A DNA stretch of 30,527 nucleotides. Origin: Nitrospira sp. UBA2082 (GTDB lineage Bacteria; Nitrospirota; Nitrospiria; Nitrospirales; Nitrospiraceae). Both the position numbers and the translations under genes were made by a program. Below the pieces are notes generated by a model. That model did no database searches. It had not been told where the DNA came from and was given only the letters and a program-made list of their open reading frames with translations. The DNA lies in assembly GCA_002331335.1 (NCBI GenBank), contig DCZO01000012.1, positions 30,532 to 61,058 on the forward strand. The letters are read 5' to 3'. Shown in pieces: positions 1 to 6,798 of the stretch. Position 1 is the first letter of the stretch. Each line of letters starts with the position of its first letter.

Positions 1-263
1 GTCATGTCCTGGAACAGATCCAGTTCATAGCTGATGCGCCAGAGCATGAAGTCACAATCGCCCCGGATGCCGACGGCCGAATAGGGCACCACCAGGACTT
101 TCCCGGTATACTCTTCCACGGCCCGCAGGAATTCCTGCTTGCCTTTGGTGCGTTCGTCTTCCGGCAACCGCCGCCAGGCCGGATCGACTTTGTAGAACAC
201 GAAATTGACAAATTGCCGGCGCGGGGGCGCCGCGGCGGGGGTCGATGATTCGGGAGCTCCCAT
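1..263 (-). CDS. Chlorite dismutase / HemQ family protein, 5' part only
   Basis: Cut by the left edge of the window; only the first 87 codons are present. The translation starts MGAPESSTPAAAPPRR and continues FVNFVFYKVDPAWRRLP, then VPYSAVGIRGDCDFMLWRIS. This is the N-terminal half of the Cld/HemQ alpha-beta barrel fold, including the typical 'conserved G-x-R-x-D-x-D-F-x-x-W/L-R' stretch. Family members either split chlorite or decarboxylate coproheme, and the haem-binding half that would help separate them lies outside the window. The ATG at 263-261 is preceded by GGAGGA at good spacing. The Pro/Ala-rich first 15 residues look like a disordered tail rather than a signal peptide. The family call is fairly sure; the exact activity is open. 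Confidence 0.75.
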   Translation of the reverse strand, partial: MGAPESSTPAAAPPRRQFVNFVFYKVDPAWRRLPEDERTKGKQEFLRAVEEYTGKVLVVPYSAVGIRGDCDFMLWRISYELDLFQDM

Positions 264-398
264 GAAATCCTCCGGGTAACGGCGTGACAATATCTCCGAG
301 CTAGTTCTGTAACACTTCGAGTTTTATTCTGTCAACGGGGTTGCATGGACCGCGTCGATCATTGACAGGCCCGGCCCGCTCTGTTACTGGCAGCGCAT

Positions 399-998
399 AT
401 GAACTGGGTATGCACCGGTATCCTTGCGACGATAGTGGTCACCGTCGGGCCTGGGATGGCCGTGCCGTCGGCTGCGATAGAAATAGAGCCGACCCACACG
501 CAGATCCGCGTGGCGTTGGCCAGGGGGAAAGAGGCGGCACGGGAACAGCGGCGCCCCGATATGTTTTATGTCACATTTGGGGCGGTCGATGCGTTGCATC
601 CCGGAGGATTTCTGCTGACCAAACTCGGCAGCCTATCGGTCATGGCGGCGCACCTGGCATTGCGGGGAGCCGAACCGAGCCAATCCGACATCGACCACGT
701 GATCAGTGCGCCGACCATGCTTGTGAGCACGGTCATACTGGGAGATGCTCCGTCATTCGCCGTGGATAGTTACATGGTGCTTGAACAGGGAGCGAAGACC
801 ATCAAGCCTGCCACAGTGCGGGTCGATGGGCGCGCCGACCGGAGTGCCGCTTGGCCGAATTCACCGCGGTTCAAGGCAAAGGTTGTCGCCTCGTTTAACT
901 ATGCCGACTTCGATCCGACAGGCAAAGCCTCCATTATCGTCTTTCCCGCCCAAGGAGGCACGGTGACGTTCCCTCTCGACTTTTCACAAATCGAGTAG
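399..998 (+). CDS. Conserved secreted hypothetical protein
   Basis: A 199-residue protein that I do not recognise as a named family. The first 26 residues form a hydrophobic segment ending in AVPSAA, compatible with a Sec signal peptide, so the mature part is probably periplasmic or exported. The rest is mixed alpha/beta without Cys clusters or obvious catalytic motifs. An in-frame TGA lies a short way upstream and no better start exists, so the ATG at 399 is used although its ribosome binding site is weak. A TTGACA at 362-367 could be a -35 box, but the matching -10 is poor. The gene ends 14 nt before cinA and is probably co-transcribed with it. Codon use resembles that of the neighbours. 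Confidence 0.65.
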   Translation: MNWVCTGILATIVVTVGPGMAVPSAAIEIEPTHTQIRVALARGKEAAREQRRPDMFYVTFGAVDALHPGGFLLTKLGSLSVMAAHLALRGAEPSQSDIDHVISAPTMLVSTVILGDAPSFAVDSYMVLEQGAKTIKPATVRVDGRADRSAAWPNSPRFKAKVVASFNYADFDPTGKASIIVFPAQGGTVTFPLDFSQIE

Positions 999-1012
999 GT
1001 ACTCTCTCGACC

Positions 1013-2308
1013 ATGCGCCGACATCCTCTGTCAGACCGCCGCTTCATCGCAGAAACCATCGCGATCGGCTCAGAGCTGTTGGTCGGAGGCAGGTCCGATA
1101 GCAATTCCTTGTTCATTACTGAGCAGCTCGGCACCTGTGGCATTGAAGTCCGATTTAAGTCGATCGTCGGTGATCACCGAACGGATATAGTGAACACCAT
1201 TCAGACGGCGGTGCGGCGGGCCGGGGTCATCGTGATGACGGGTGGGTTAGGGCCGACCGTCGATGACTGCACGAGAGAAGCTGTGGCCGAGGTTGCCGGA
1301 CGGAGACTTGCTCGCCGGAAAGAAGCGTTCGAAGGCATGGCGGCCCGGCTGGCCCAGTGGGGGCGGACCCCCAACAAGGGGCAGTTGCGGCAGGCCTTGA
1401 TTCCCTCCGGCGCGGTGGTGCTGACAAATCCAGTTGGGTCTGCACCGGGGTTTGCCCTGTCATGGAAGAGCGCCCTCGTGATTGCATTGCCCGGTGTTCC
1501 TCGTGAAATGGAAGCGATGATGGAGCACGCCGTCATTCCATTCATCACCGAGCGGTTTGCGCAATCGGCGACACATCTGTCGCATCCCATCCTGCGGTCG
1601 GTTTTTCATACCTGCGGCTTATCGGAAGCGGATGTCGATAGCAGGCTTCACGGGCTAATTGCAAAACGAACACCGGTCGATCTTGGCCTGCTGGCCTCAC
1701 CGATGGGCGTCCTCGTATCACTGACCACCAAGCCCCATCACTCCAGCAGCCGCACCATCCTTGATCCGCTGGAGGGTGAGGTTCGGACCAGGCTGGGAGA
1801 ATGGATCTTTGCCGAAGGACAGGACACGATGGAAGCGGTTGTCGGGCGCCTGCTGTCAAAACAGGAGCTCACAGTTGCAGTAGCGGAATCTTGTACGGGC
1901 GGATTGATCGGCCATCGACTCACCCAAGTGCCGGGATCGTCGGCCTACCTTGATCGGGGCGCCATCTGTTACAGCAATCAAGCGAAAATGGACATGCTGG
2001 GTGTGCCCGCTGAGTCGATCGCCGCACACGGAGCGGTCAGTCGCGAGGTGGCCTCCGCGATGGCCAAGGGGATTCGTGAACGAGCCGGTGTGTCGGTGGG
2101 ACTGAGCGTGACCGGCATTGCCGGGCCCGGGGGAGCCACGGAGAGCAAACCGGTCGGCCTGGTATATGTGGGCCTTGACGGTGGAGCGGGCGATACCATA
2201 ACGAAAGAATTCCGTTTCCACGGCGACCGGTCGGTGATCAAGCAGCGATCTTCACAGGCGGCGCTGGACCTTTTGCGCCGGTGGCTCATCGCCAGAGAAA
2301 GCCGATGA
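1013..2308 (+). CDS. cinA: CinA-like protein (MoCF-fold domain plus nicotinamide-nucleotide amidase PncC domain)
   Basis: A 431-residue two-domain protein of normal length for full-size CinA. Residues from about 12 to 180 form the molybdopterin-binding-like (COG1058) domain, with AIGSELL near the start and the signature GGLGPTVDD around residue 80. In this family the domain acts as an ADP-ribose/nucleotide pyrophosphatase. From about residue 275 to the end is the PncC domain, with AESCTGG near residue 292 and SVTGIAGPGG, which deamidates nicotinamide mononucleotide in pyridine nucleotide recycling. Both domains look intact. The stop overlaps the thpR start as ATGA, so the two genes are translationally coupled. 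The start has a poor ribosome binding site and may depend on coupling to the upstream gene. Cytoplasmic. Confidence 0.93.
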   Translation: MRRHPLSDRRFIAETIAIGSELLVGGRSDSNSLFITEQLGTCGIEVRFKSIVGDHRTDIVNTIQTAVRRAGVIVMTGGLGPTVDDCTREAVAEVAGRRLARRKEAFEGMAARLAQWGRTPNKGQLRQALIPSGAVVLTNPVGSAPGFALSWKSALVIALPGVPREMEAMMEHAVIPFITERFAQSATHLSHPILRSVFHTCGLSEADVDSRLHGLIAKRTPVDLGLLASPMGVLVSLTTKPHHSSSRTILDPLEGEVRTRLGEWIFAEGQDTMEAVVGRLLSKQELTVAVAESCTGGLIGHRLTQVPGSSAYLDRGAICYSNQAKMDMLGVPAESIAAHGAVSREVASAMAKGIRERAGVSVGLSVTGIAGPGGATESKPVGLVYVGLDGGAGDTITKEFRFHGDRSVIKQRSSQAALDLLRRWLIARESR

Positions 2309-2904
2309 TCCGTGCCTTTCTTGCCGTCGAGTTGTCAGAGGAACTAAGATCGCGTCTGGCGCAGGTCCAGCAGGATGTTCGAACGCGACTGTCGCGCAGC
2401 GTCCTTAAAACTATCCGCATATCATGGGTGCAACCCGCCTCCATCCATCTCACGATCAAGTTTCTTGGCGATATGGATGAATCGGTGATCGAGCCCGTGC
2501 GCGTCGCGATCACGCAGGCAATGGAGGGGCATCGCACGATTCACATTCCACTGGAACGGCTCGGCGTATTTCCTCGACCGCAACAACCACGTGTCCTCTG
2601 GGTCGGGCCATCGGCATCGTGGGATCAGGGAGACGATGCCAAACGGCTGGCGGCGTTGCACCAGGCAGTGGAAGCATGCTGCCACTCGTTCGGCGTCGCG
2701 CCGGAAGGGAGGCCCCTGAGTCCGCATCTCACACTGGCACGGATCAAGGACGGGGAGCGCGAATTCGGTCAGGTGTTGGTCCGGTCTGGCCTGATGGAAT
2801 ACCCGATGGGGATCGGAACGTTGACGGTGTCGTCGGTCGTACTGATGAAAAGCGACCTGCTGCCAACGGGACCTGTGTACACAAAATTATGGGAAGCGGG
2901 ATAG
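2305..2904 (+). CDS. thpR: RNA 2',3'-cyclic phosphodiesterase (2H family, 2'-5' RNA ligase-like)
   Basis: A 199-residue protein beginning MIRAFLAVEL, the usual start of ThpR/LigT. The two catalytic HxTx motifs of the 2H phosphoesterase family are present: HLTI near residue 49 (followed by KFLG) and HLTL near residue 141 (PHLTLARIK). The family hydrolyses 2',3'-cyclic phosphate RNA ends and can join tRNA halves with a 2'-5' bond in vitro. I chose the ATG at 2305, which overlaps the cinA stop (ATGA), over an in-frame GTG at 2281 because the overlap, the family start and the length all agree. Co-occurrence of cinA and thpR in one operon is common in bacteria. No missing residues were noticed. 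Confidence 0.92.
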   Translation: MIRAFLAVELSEELRSRLAQVQQDVRTRLSRSVLKTIRISWVQPASIHLTIKFLGDMDESVIEPVRVAITQAMEGHRTIHIPLERLGVFPRPQQPRVLWVGPSASWDQGDDAKRLAALHQAVEACCHSFGVAPEGRPLSPHLTLARIKDGEREFGQVLVRSGLMEYPMGIGTLTVSSVVLMKSDLLPTGPVYTKLWEAG

Positions 2905-2906
2905 GC

Positions 2907-3485
2907 TTATGGGTCGAGGAGGGGAACGAGCGTCGTGTGGCCCTGTTGGCGGGCGAGGTCTACCGGACGCTCACCAGACGTCAGCCTTGCATTCTTATCC
3001 GCTCCGTATTGAAGCAGCAGGGCCACCATGTCCCGGTCACCACGATAGGCCCCCAGGTGCAATAGGGTGACGCCTCCCACGCGCCCCTGCGAGTTGACCT
3101 CCGCTCCTCTTTCGAGAAAGAGCGCCACAATATCCCGGCGTCCTTCCTGCGCCGCAAGAAAGAGCGGCGTCACGCCGTCCTGTCTGATTTGATCCATCGG
3201 TGCTCCGTGATCCAGCAAGATTGCGATGACCTCTCGATGGCCGTTCTTCGCCGCCAAGTGCAACGGAGTCACACCCCGCTCATCGGCCGTCTGTGGACTG
3301 ACACCATCGAGTAATAGTCGTTCTACCCGGATCAGATAGCCATCCATTGCCGCTGTCCGCAGTTGCTCTTCAGGCGTCGAGACACAGCCACTCACGAGCA
3401 AGAGTGCAAGCAGCGAAAGAGCTAATTTCCAGCCCGCAGTATGGCGTGGGAGGAGTGAAATCCGAATACTCAGAGCCGGCTGCAT
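2907..3485 (-). CDS. Ankyrin-repeat lipoprotein
   Basis: A 192-residue protein. Residues up to about 37 give a basic N-terminus, a hydrophobic stretch (LALSLLALLL) and a lipobox VSGC, so it should be lipidated and anchored in the outer or inner membrane. The remainder is four ankyrin repeats with the family marks GVTPLHLAAKNGH, GVTPLFLAAQEGR, GVTLLHLGAYRGD and a degenerate RPVDLARQQGH. Ankyrin repeats are protein-binding modules, so no enzymatic role is expected. The ATG overlaps the stop of the upstream gene as TGATG, which indicates translational coupling and decides the start; a longer frame to 3632 would run deep into the neighbour. It converges with thpR, with a 2-nt gap between the two stops. 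The partner protein is unknown; the coupled membrane HTH protein is the obvious candidate. Confidence 0.8.
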   Translation of the reverse strand: MQPALSIRISLLPRHTAGWKLALSLLALLLVSGCVSTPEEQLRTAAMDGYLIRVERLLLDGVSPQTADERGVTPLHLAAKNGHREVIAILLDHGAPMDQIRQDGVTPLFLAAQEGRRDIVALFLERGAEVNSQGRVGGVTLLHLGAYRGDRDMVALLLQYGADKNARLTSGERPVDLARQQGHTTLVPLLDP

Positions 3486-4978
3486 CAGTCGCGTAGGGAG
3501 GCGACCGCGATGCCGCCCGGTCGGTTTGTATGCCCGGTTGCGTCCATCGAGTCCAGGAGAGGAGCGGATTTGAGAAACCAGGTGCGAATCAGCCAGAGGG
3601 TGGCGGCAAGAATCAAGGAGACGAAGATCCAATTGTAGGCGAGCCGGTCGGCTTTCCCAAGGGACGGGCCGAGGAGTGTGAGCAGGAGCTTGTATGATGC
3701 AGATACCCCCAACAATGTATTAAAGGGAGCGCCCAAGGGGCGGAGAAAAGCAAACGCACTCCTATTTGGAAGAAGTTGGGCCAATGCCTTGCGGCTCATC
3801 AGCCACACCATGAGCCAGGCGCCTCCATAGCCGATGAATGCCACAAGATTCGAGGCGGTGAGCTGCGTGCCGGCAAACGCGGTGTCTTTGAACAGTGGGA
3901 TCGTGGCCGCTGTACTCCCGAGTATGAGCAGCAGGAGAACGGTCATGCCATATTGAACCAGCCACACCCACGTTTTCCCCTCCAGGGGCCGTGCAGTCTG
4001 TGGCGCTGCGGTCGGGGCATGAGCCGATGAAAGCCTGTCCCCAACCGGGTGATGGCGAATGAACAACCGCTGAAAGAGTGGTGCAAGGTTGTGATAAACC
4101 AACACAACCGCACGCTGTATCCGCTGAATGCCAGTAATAAGCCCGGTGCGTGTGTGCTGCCACAGGGTTGACCATCCTCCGTCCGGGCGGATCCGCGCCA
4201 TAAGCTCCACGGCACACGCGGCGAGCTTGTGAGCGGCCGTGCGACCTGCTTGGACCGATAGGGAACTGGCACGATCGAGCAGGTGGTCGGCGTATGCCAG
4301 CGACGTCCGGCCTGCTTGGGCCGACAGGGAACTGGCGCGGCTTAGGCGGCTTAGGAGGTGTCTGGTGTATACACGCGATACCTGGCCTGCCAAGACGGCA
4401 CGCCGGCAGAAGGTGGTTCGCCAATCTGTGAGCCTGACATAGATCCCCAGTGCGCGATCATGGAGCCGATCAGACCATACGGCTAACGGTGTAGACGAGC
4501 TGCGGGGGGCTCCTGTACCGAGAGGTGGCGGTGCGCCGGCTGCTTCTTGCCTGGGTTGAGTGTAGAGGGTGTCCACCATCTTCGCCAACTGGATCAGGAC
4601 GATCTCCTTCTCCGTGTCCTGTAGGATGAGGCAGTTGAGATAGGCATCGACGAAGGCGCGGATGATGACGGGGGCTTCCGGCAAATTCTTGGAATTGTTT
4701 GCTTCCAGGGCGTGTAACGAGGCCAGGGGCACTCGCGTTCGTTCGGCGATACTCTCGATCGAGAGACCTTGGCGCTCTCGGTATTCGCGGAGCGACTCGC
4801 CCAATGTATGGGGTAACGGCTCGATCGGCGGGAGCGCCGAAAAGTCGTTGGATTCAAGGGCGCGGAGATATTTGGCGGGGATGCGAGTCTTGAGTGCGAT
4901 GACTTCGAGGGGCCAGCCTTTCTGAAGCCGCCAGTGCTTGAAATACGCTCCGAGCAAATGGGTTTCGTCCGATGTCAT
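3485..4978 (-). CDS. Membrane protein with two RodZ-like helix-turn-helix domains
   Basis: A 497-residue protein not seen as a standard family. Two HTH_25-type (RodZ-like) domains come first: residues about 8-48 (LGAYFKHWRLQKGW...) and about 58-115 (LGESLREYRERQGLSIESIA, then ending RAFVDAYLNCL). These are followed by a Pro/Ser linker and an Ala/Arg-rich region with 22-residue repeats near RASSLSAQAGRT and RASSLSVQAGRT. Four hydrophobic segments end the protein (for example WLVQYGMTVLLLLILG and WIFVSLILAATLWLI). In RodZ a single such HTH binds MreB on the cytoplasmic side; two copies with a polytopic C-terminus is different. The ATG at 4978 has GAGGAG upstream and is preferred over a longer frame from 5068. 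Coupled to the ankyrin lipoprotein downstream; divergent from recA. Function unknown. Confidence 0.75.
   Translation of the reverse strand: MTSDETHLLGAYFKHWRLQKGWPLEVIALKTRIPAKYLRALESNDFSALPPIEPLPHTLGESLREYRERQGLSIESIAERTRVPLASLHALEANNSKNLPEAPVIIRAFVDAYLNCLILQDTEKEIVLIQLAKMVDTLYTQPRQEAAGAPPPLGTGAPRSSSTPLAVWSDRLHDRALGIYVRLTDWRTTFCRRAVLAGQVSRVYTRHLLSRLSRASSLSAQAGRTSLAYADHLLDRASSLSVQAGRTAAHKLAACAVELMARIRPDGGWSTLWQHTRTGLITGIQRIQRAVVLVYHNLAPLFQRLFIRHHPVGDRLSSAHAPTAAPQTARPLEGKTWVWLVQYGMTVLLLLILGSTAATIPLFKDTAFAGTQLTASNLVAFIGYGGAWLMVWLMSRKALAQLLPNRSAFAFLRPLGAPFNTLLGVSASYKLLLTLLGPSLGKADRLAYNWIFVSLILAATLWLIRTWFLKSAPLLDSMDATGHTNRPGGIAVASLRD
4242..4338 (-). repeat. Direct repeat inside the HTH membrane protein gene (66-bp period)
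   Basis: Two copies of a sequence containing CCTGCTTGG.CCGA.AGGGAA (plus-strand reading), starting near 4242 and 4308, are offset by 66 bp. They encode successive 22-residue units RASSLSAQAGRT... and RASSLSVQAGRT.... A more diverged unit (RAVLAGQVSRVYTRHLLS) precedes them. The period of 22 residues equals two 11-residue turns, as in amphipathic membrane-surface helices. Confidence 0.7.
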
Positions 4979-5113
4979 GGGCTCCTCAATTTTCGACTCG
5001 ATCCGAGTATGCCTCAACTGGGACGAGAAGCGCAAAGGACTTCGATTTCTAACAACGCAGCAACCCATAACGGCTATGAATACTGCGGGCTAGGTTTCCC
5101 TCTCCCGCTTCGG

Positions 5114-5119
5114 TATAAT
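5114..5119 (+). promoter_or_regulatory. Candidate -10 box (TATAAT) of the recA unit
   Basis: A perfect TATAAT lies 119 nt upstream of the recA start in the divergent intergenic region. No convincing TTGACA sits 16-18 nt upstream, so either the promoter depends on an activator or another promoter is used. Transcription from here would start near 5126 and place the inverted repeat at 5161-5186 inside the leader. Confidence 0.4.
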
Positions 5120-5160
5120 CCCGCTTCCTTTCGTCGTTTGTCACGCGTTGTTCGGATTTC

Positions 5161-5186
5161 GCCAGAACCGAGAGTCCGGTTCTGGC
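5161..5186. promoter_or_regulatory. Perfect 9-bp inverted repeat upstream of recA
   Basis: GCCAGAACC, 8 nt, GGTTCTGGC. It lies 51 nt before the recA start. As DNA it could be the operator of an SOS-type repressor (the arms contain AGAACC/GGTTCT, loosely like GAAC-type LexA half-sites but more widely spaced than the Bacillus box). As RNA it would form a strong leader hairpin. There is no T-run after it, so an intrinsic terminator is unlikely. Confidence 0.5.
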
Positions 5187-5237
5187 GGGGACGTTTCACG
5201 AGTGACGAGCGACGTTTTTTCAGAGAGGAGTTGATCG

Positions 5238-6320
5238 ATGGCGGAAAAAGACGAGAAGAGACGCGCGTTGGATTTGGCCCTGTCCCAGATCGAAAAGCAG
5301 TATGGGAAAGGGGCGATCATGAAGCTGGGGGCCGAGGAGAAGGTCGATGTGCCAGCCATCTCGACCGGGTCGCTGGGGCTCGACATCGCGCTGGGCGTAG
5401 GCGGACTCCCGCGCGGACGGGTCATCGAGATCTTTGGGCCGGAGGCCTCCGGAAAAACGACCATGACGCTGCATTGTATTGCCGAAGTGCAAAAATCCGG
5501 CGGGGTGGCGGCGTTCATTGACGCAGAACATGCCCTGGATCTCACCTATGCGAAAAAACTGGGTGTGCAGGCCGACGATTTGCTGGTGTCGCAGCCGGAT
5601 ACGGGGGAACAGGCCCTGGAAATCGCCGAAACCCTTGTGCGCAGCGGGGCGGTCGATTTGATCGTGGTCGACTCGGTCGCGGCGTTGACGCCGCGCGCTG
5701 AGATCGAAGGCGAAATGGGCGATGCCCACATGGGCTTGCAGGCGCGATTGATGTCGCAGGCACTGCGCAAGCTGACGGCGGCGATCGCGAAGTCACTCAC
5801 AACGGTGATCTTTATCAACCAGATCCGGATGAAGCTTGGCGTAATGTTCGGCAATCCGGAGACAACGACTGGCGGGAACGCGCTCAAGTTCTACTCGTCG
5901 GTCCGGCTGGATATCCGCCGCATCGAGTCCATCAAGGAAGGCCAAGACGTGATGGGGAGCCGCGTTCGCGTTAAAGTGGTGAAGAACAAGATGGCGCCGC
6001 CGTTCCGGCAGGCCGAGTTCGACATCATGTTCGCCGAAGGCATCTCCAAGACGGGCGAGCTGGTCGATCTCGGCGTCGAGAAGCGTGTCATCGAAAAGTC
6101 CGGCGCCTGGTACTCGTATAAGGGCGAACGGATCGGTCAGGGACGAGAAGCAGCCCGGGAGTTTTTGAAGCAGAACAATGCCGCCGCGCGCGAGATTGAA
6201 ACCAAGTTGCGCGAGTTGGCCGGTGTGCCTGGACGGGGCGAGAAGAAGGTCGAGGGCAAGGCCGAACACAAAGACGAGAAGCCGGCAGCCAAGGGTGATG
6301 ACAAGCGGGCGCACCGGTAA
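5238..6320 (+). CDS. recA: Recombinase A
   Basis: A 360-residue RecA of normal length. Walker A GPEASGKTT is at residues 67-75; the Walker B-like LIVVDSVAAL and the L2-region residues (NQIRMKLGVMFGNPETTTGG) are intact. The C-terminal tail is Lys/Glu/Asp-rich (KKVEGKAEHKDEK), unlike the mainly acidic tail of E. coli RecA. RecA forms the filament on single-stranded DNA for recombination and triggers LexA cleavage in the SOS response. GAGGAG sits before the ATG. It is the first gene of a unit reaching to the RidA-family gene, and its end overlaps the predicted recX start. Regulation by the inverted repeat at 5161-5186 is possible but unproven. Confidence 0.98.
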   Translation: MAEKDEKRRALDLALSQIEKQYGKGAIMKLGAEEKVDVPAISTGSLGLDIALGVGGLPRGRVIEIFGPEASGKTTMTLHCIAEVQKSGGVAAFIDAEHALDLTYAKKLGVQADDLLVSQPDTGEQALEIAETLVRSGAVDLIVVDSVAALTPRAEIEGEMGDAHMGLQARLMSQALRKLTAAIAKSLTTVIFINQIRMKLGVMFGNPETTTGGNALKFYSSVRLDIRRIESIKEGQDVMGSRVRVKVVKNKMAPPFRQAEFDIMFAEGISKTGELVDLGVEKRVIEKSGAWYSYKGERIGQGREAAREFLKQNNAAAREIETKLRELAGVPGRGEKKVEGKAEHKDEKPAAKGDDKRAHR

Positions 6321-6798
6321 ACCGCCGGGGCCATCACCACCGGACCGGTGGATGCCCGTCGCGGTGCGCTATTTGGCCCGCCGGGATCGAACGACAGCCC
6401 AAGTCGAGCGATTTCTTCGACACAAAGGCGCTCCACCGGCTCAAGTCCGGGACATCATCACCCGATTGTCCCATCTTCGGTACTTGGATGACCGTGCCTA
6501 TGCTGAGCGCTGGGTGGAGGCGCGTCTGGCCAGGCGGCCGATGGGGCGAGCACGGCTGGAAGCAGAATTGTCGGGCCAAGGAGTCGCCGAGACGGTGGCC
6601 CTCCAGGCGATACAAGGCGCCCTGCACAATCTGGATGAAGAAACACTGGCGCGGCGCGTGTTGGCGTCAGCGCGGCGTCCGGGCCGCCGATTAACGCCGC
6701 AGCAGGCAATGCGCCTCCTACGTCAGCGGGGTTTCGAGGAAGAGACGGTTGAACGTATAATGGGCCGCCACATCGAGGGCAAGGATTCCGCCTCATGA
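6298..6798 (+). CDS. recX: RecX, regulator of RecA
   Basis: A 166-residue protein. The RecX three-helix repeats occupy about residue 20 to the end, starting AVRYLARRDRTTAQVERFL, with RYLDDRAYAERWVEARL and GFEEETVERIMG. RecX binds in the groove of the RecA filament and limits its extension. The start is uncertain: the ATG at 6298 has AAGG upstream and overlaps recA by 23 nt, while the ATG at 6352 would begin exactly at the conserved domain. A longer frame from 6178 lies inside recA and has unlikely composition. The stop overlaps the alaS start as ATGA. The recA-recX order is the usual one. Confidence 0.9.
   Translation: MTSGRTGKPPGPSPPDRWMPVAVRYLARRDRTTAQVERFLRHKGAPPAQVRDIITRLSHLRYLDDRAYAERWVEARLARRPMGRARLEAELSGQGVAETVALQAIQGALHNLDEETLARRVLASARRPGRRLTPQQAMRLLRQRGFEEETVERIMGRHIEGKDSAS

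Noticed and set aside
341..769. 142-residue plus-strand frame overlapping the secreted protein gene
   Set aside because: Arg/Gly/His-rich composition typical of an out-of-frame reading; the 399 frame has a signal peptide and normal composition.
3762..4424. 220-residue minus-strand frame inside the HTH membrane protein gene
   Set aside because: Another phase of the same DNA with Pro/Arg/His-rich composition; the main frame contains HTH and membrane segments.
5161..5186. Intrinsic terminator reading of the recA palindrome
   Set aside because: No T-run follows in either direction, and it lies in a divergent promoter region where no transcript should end.
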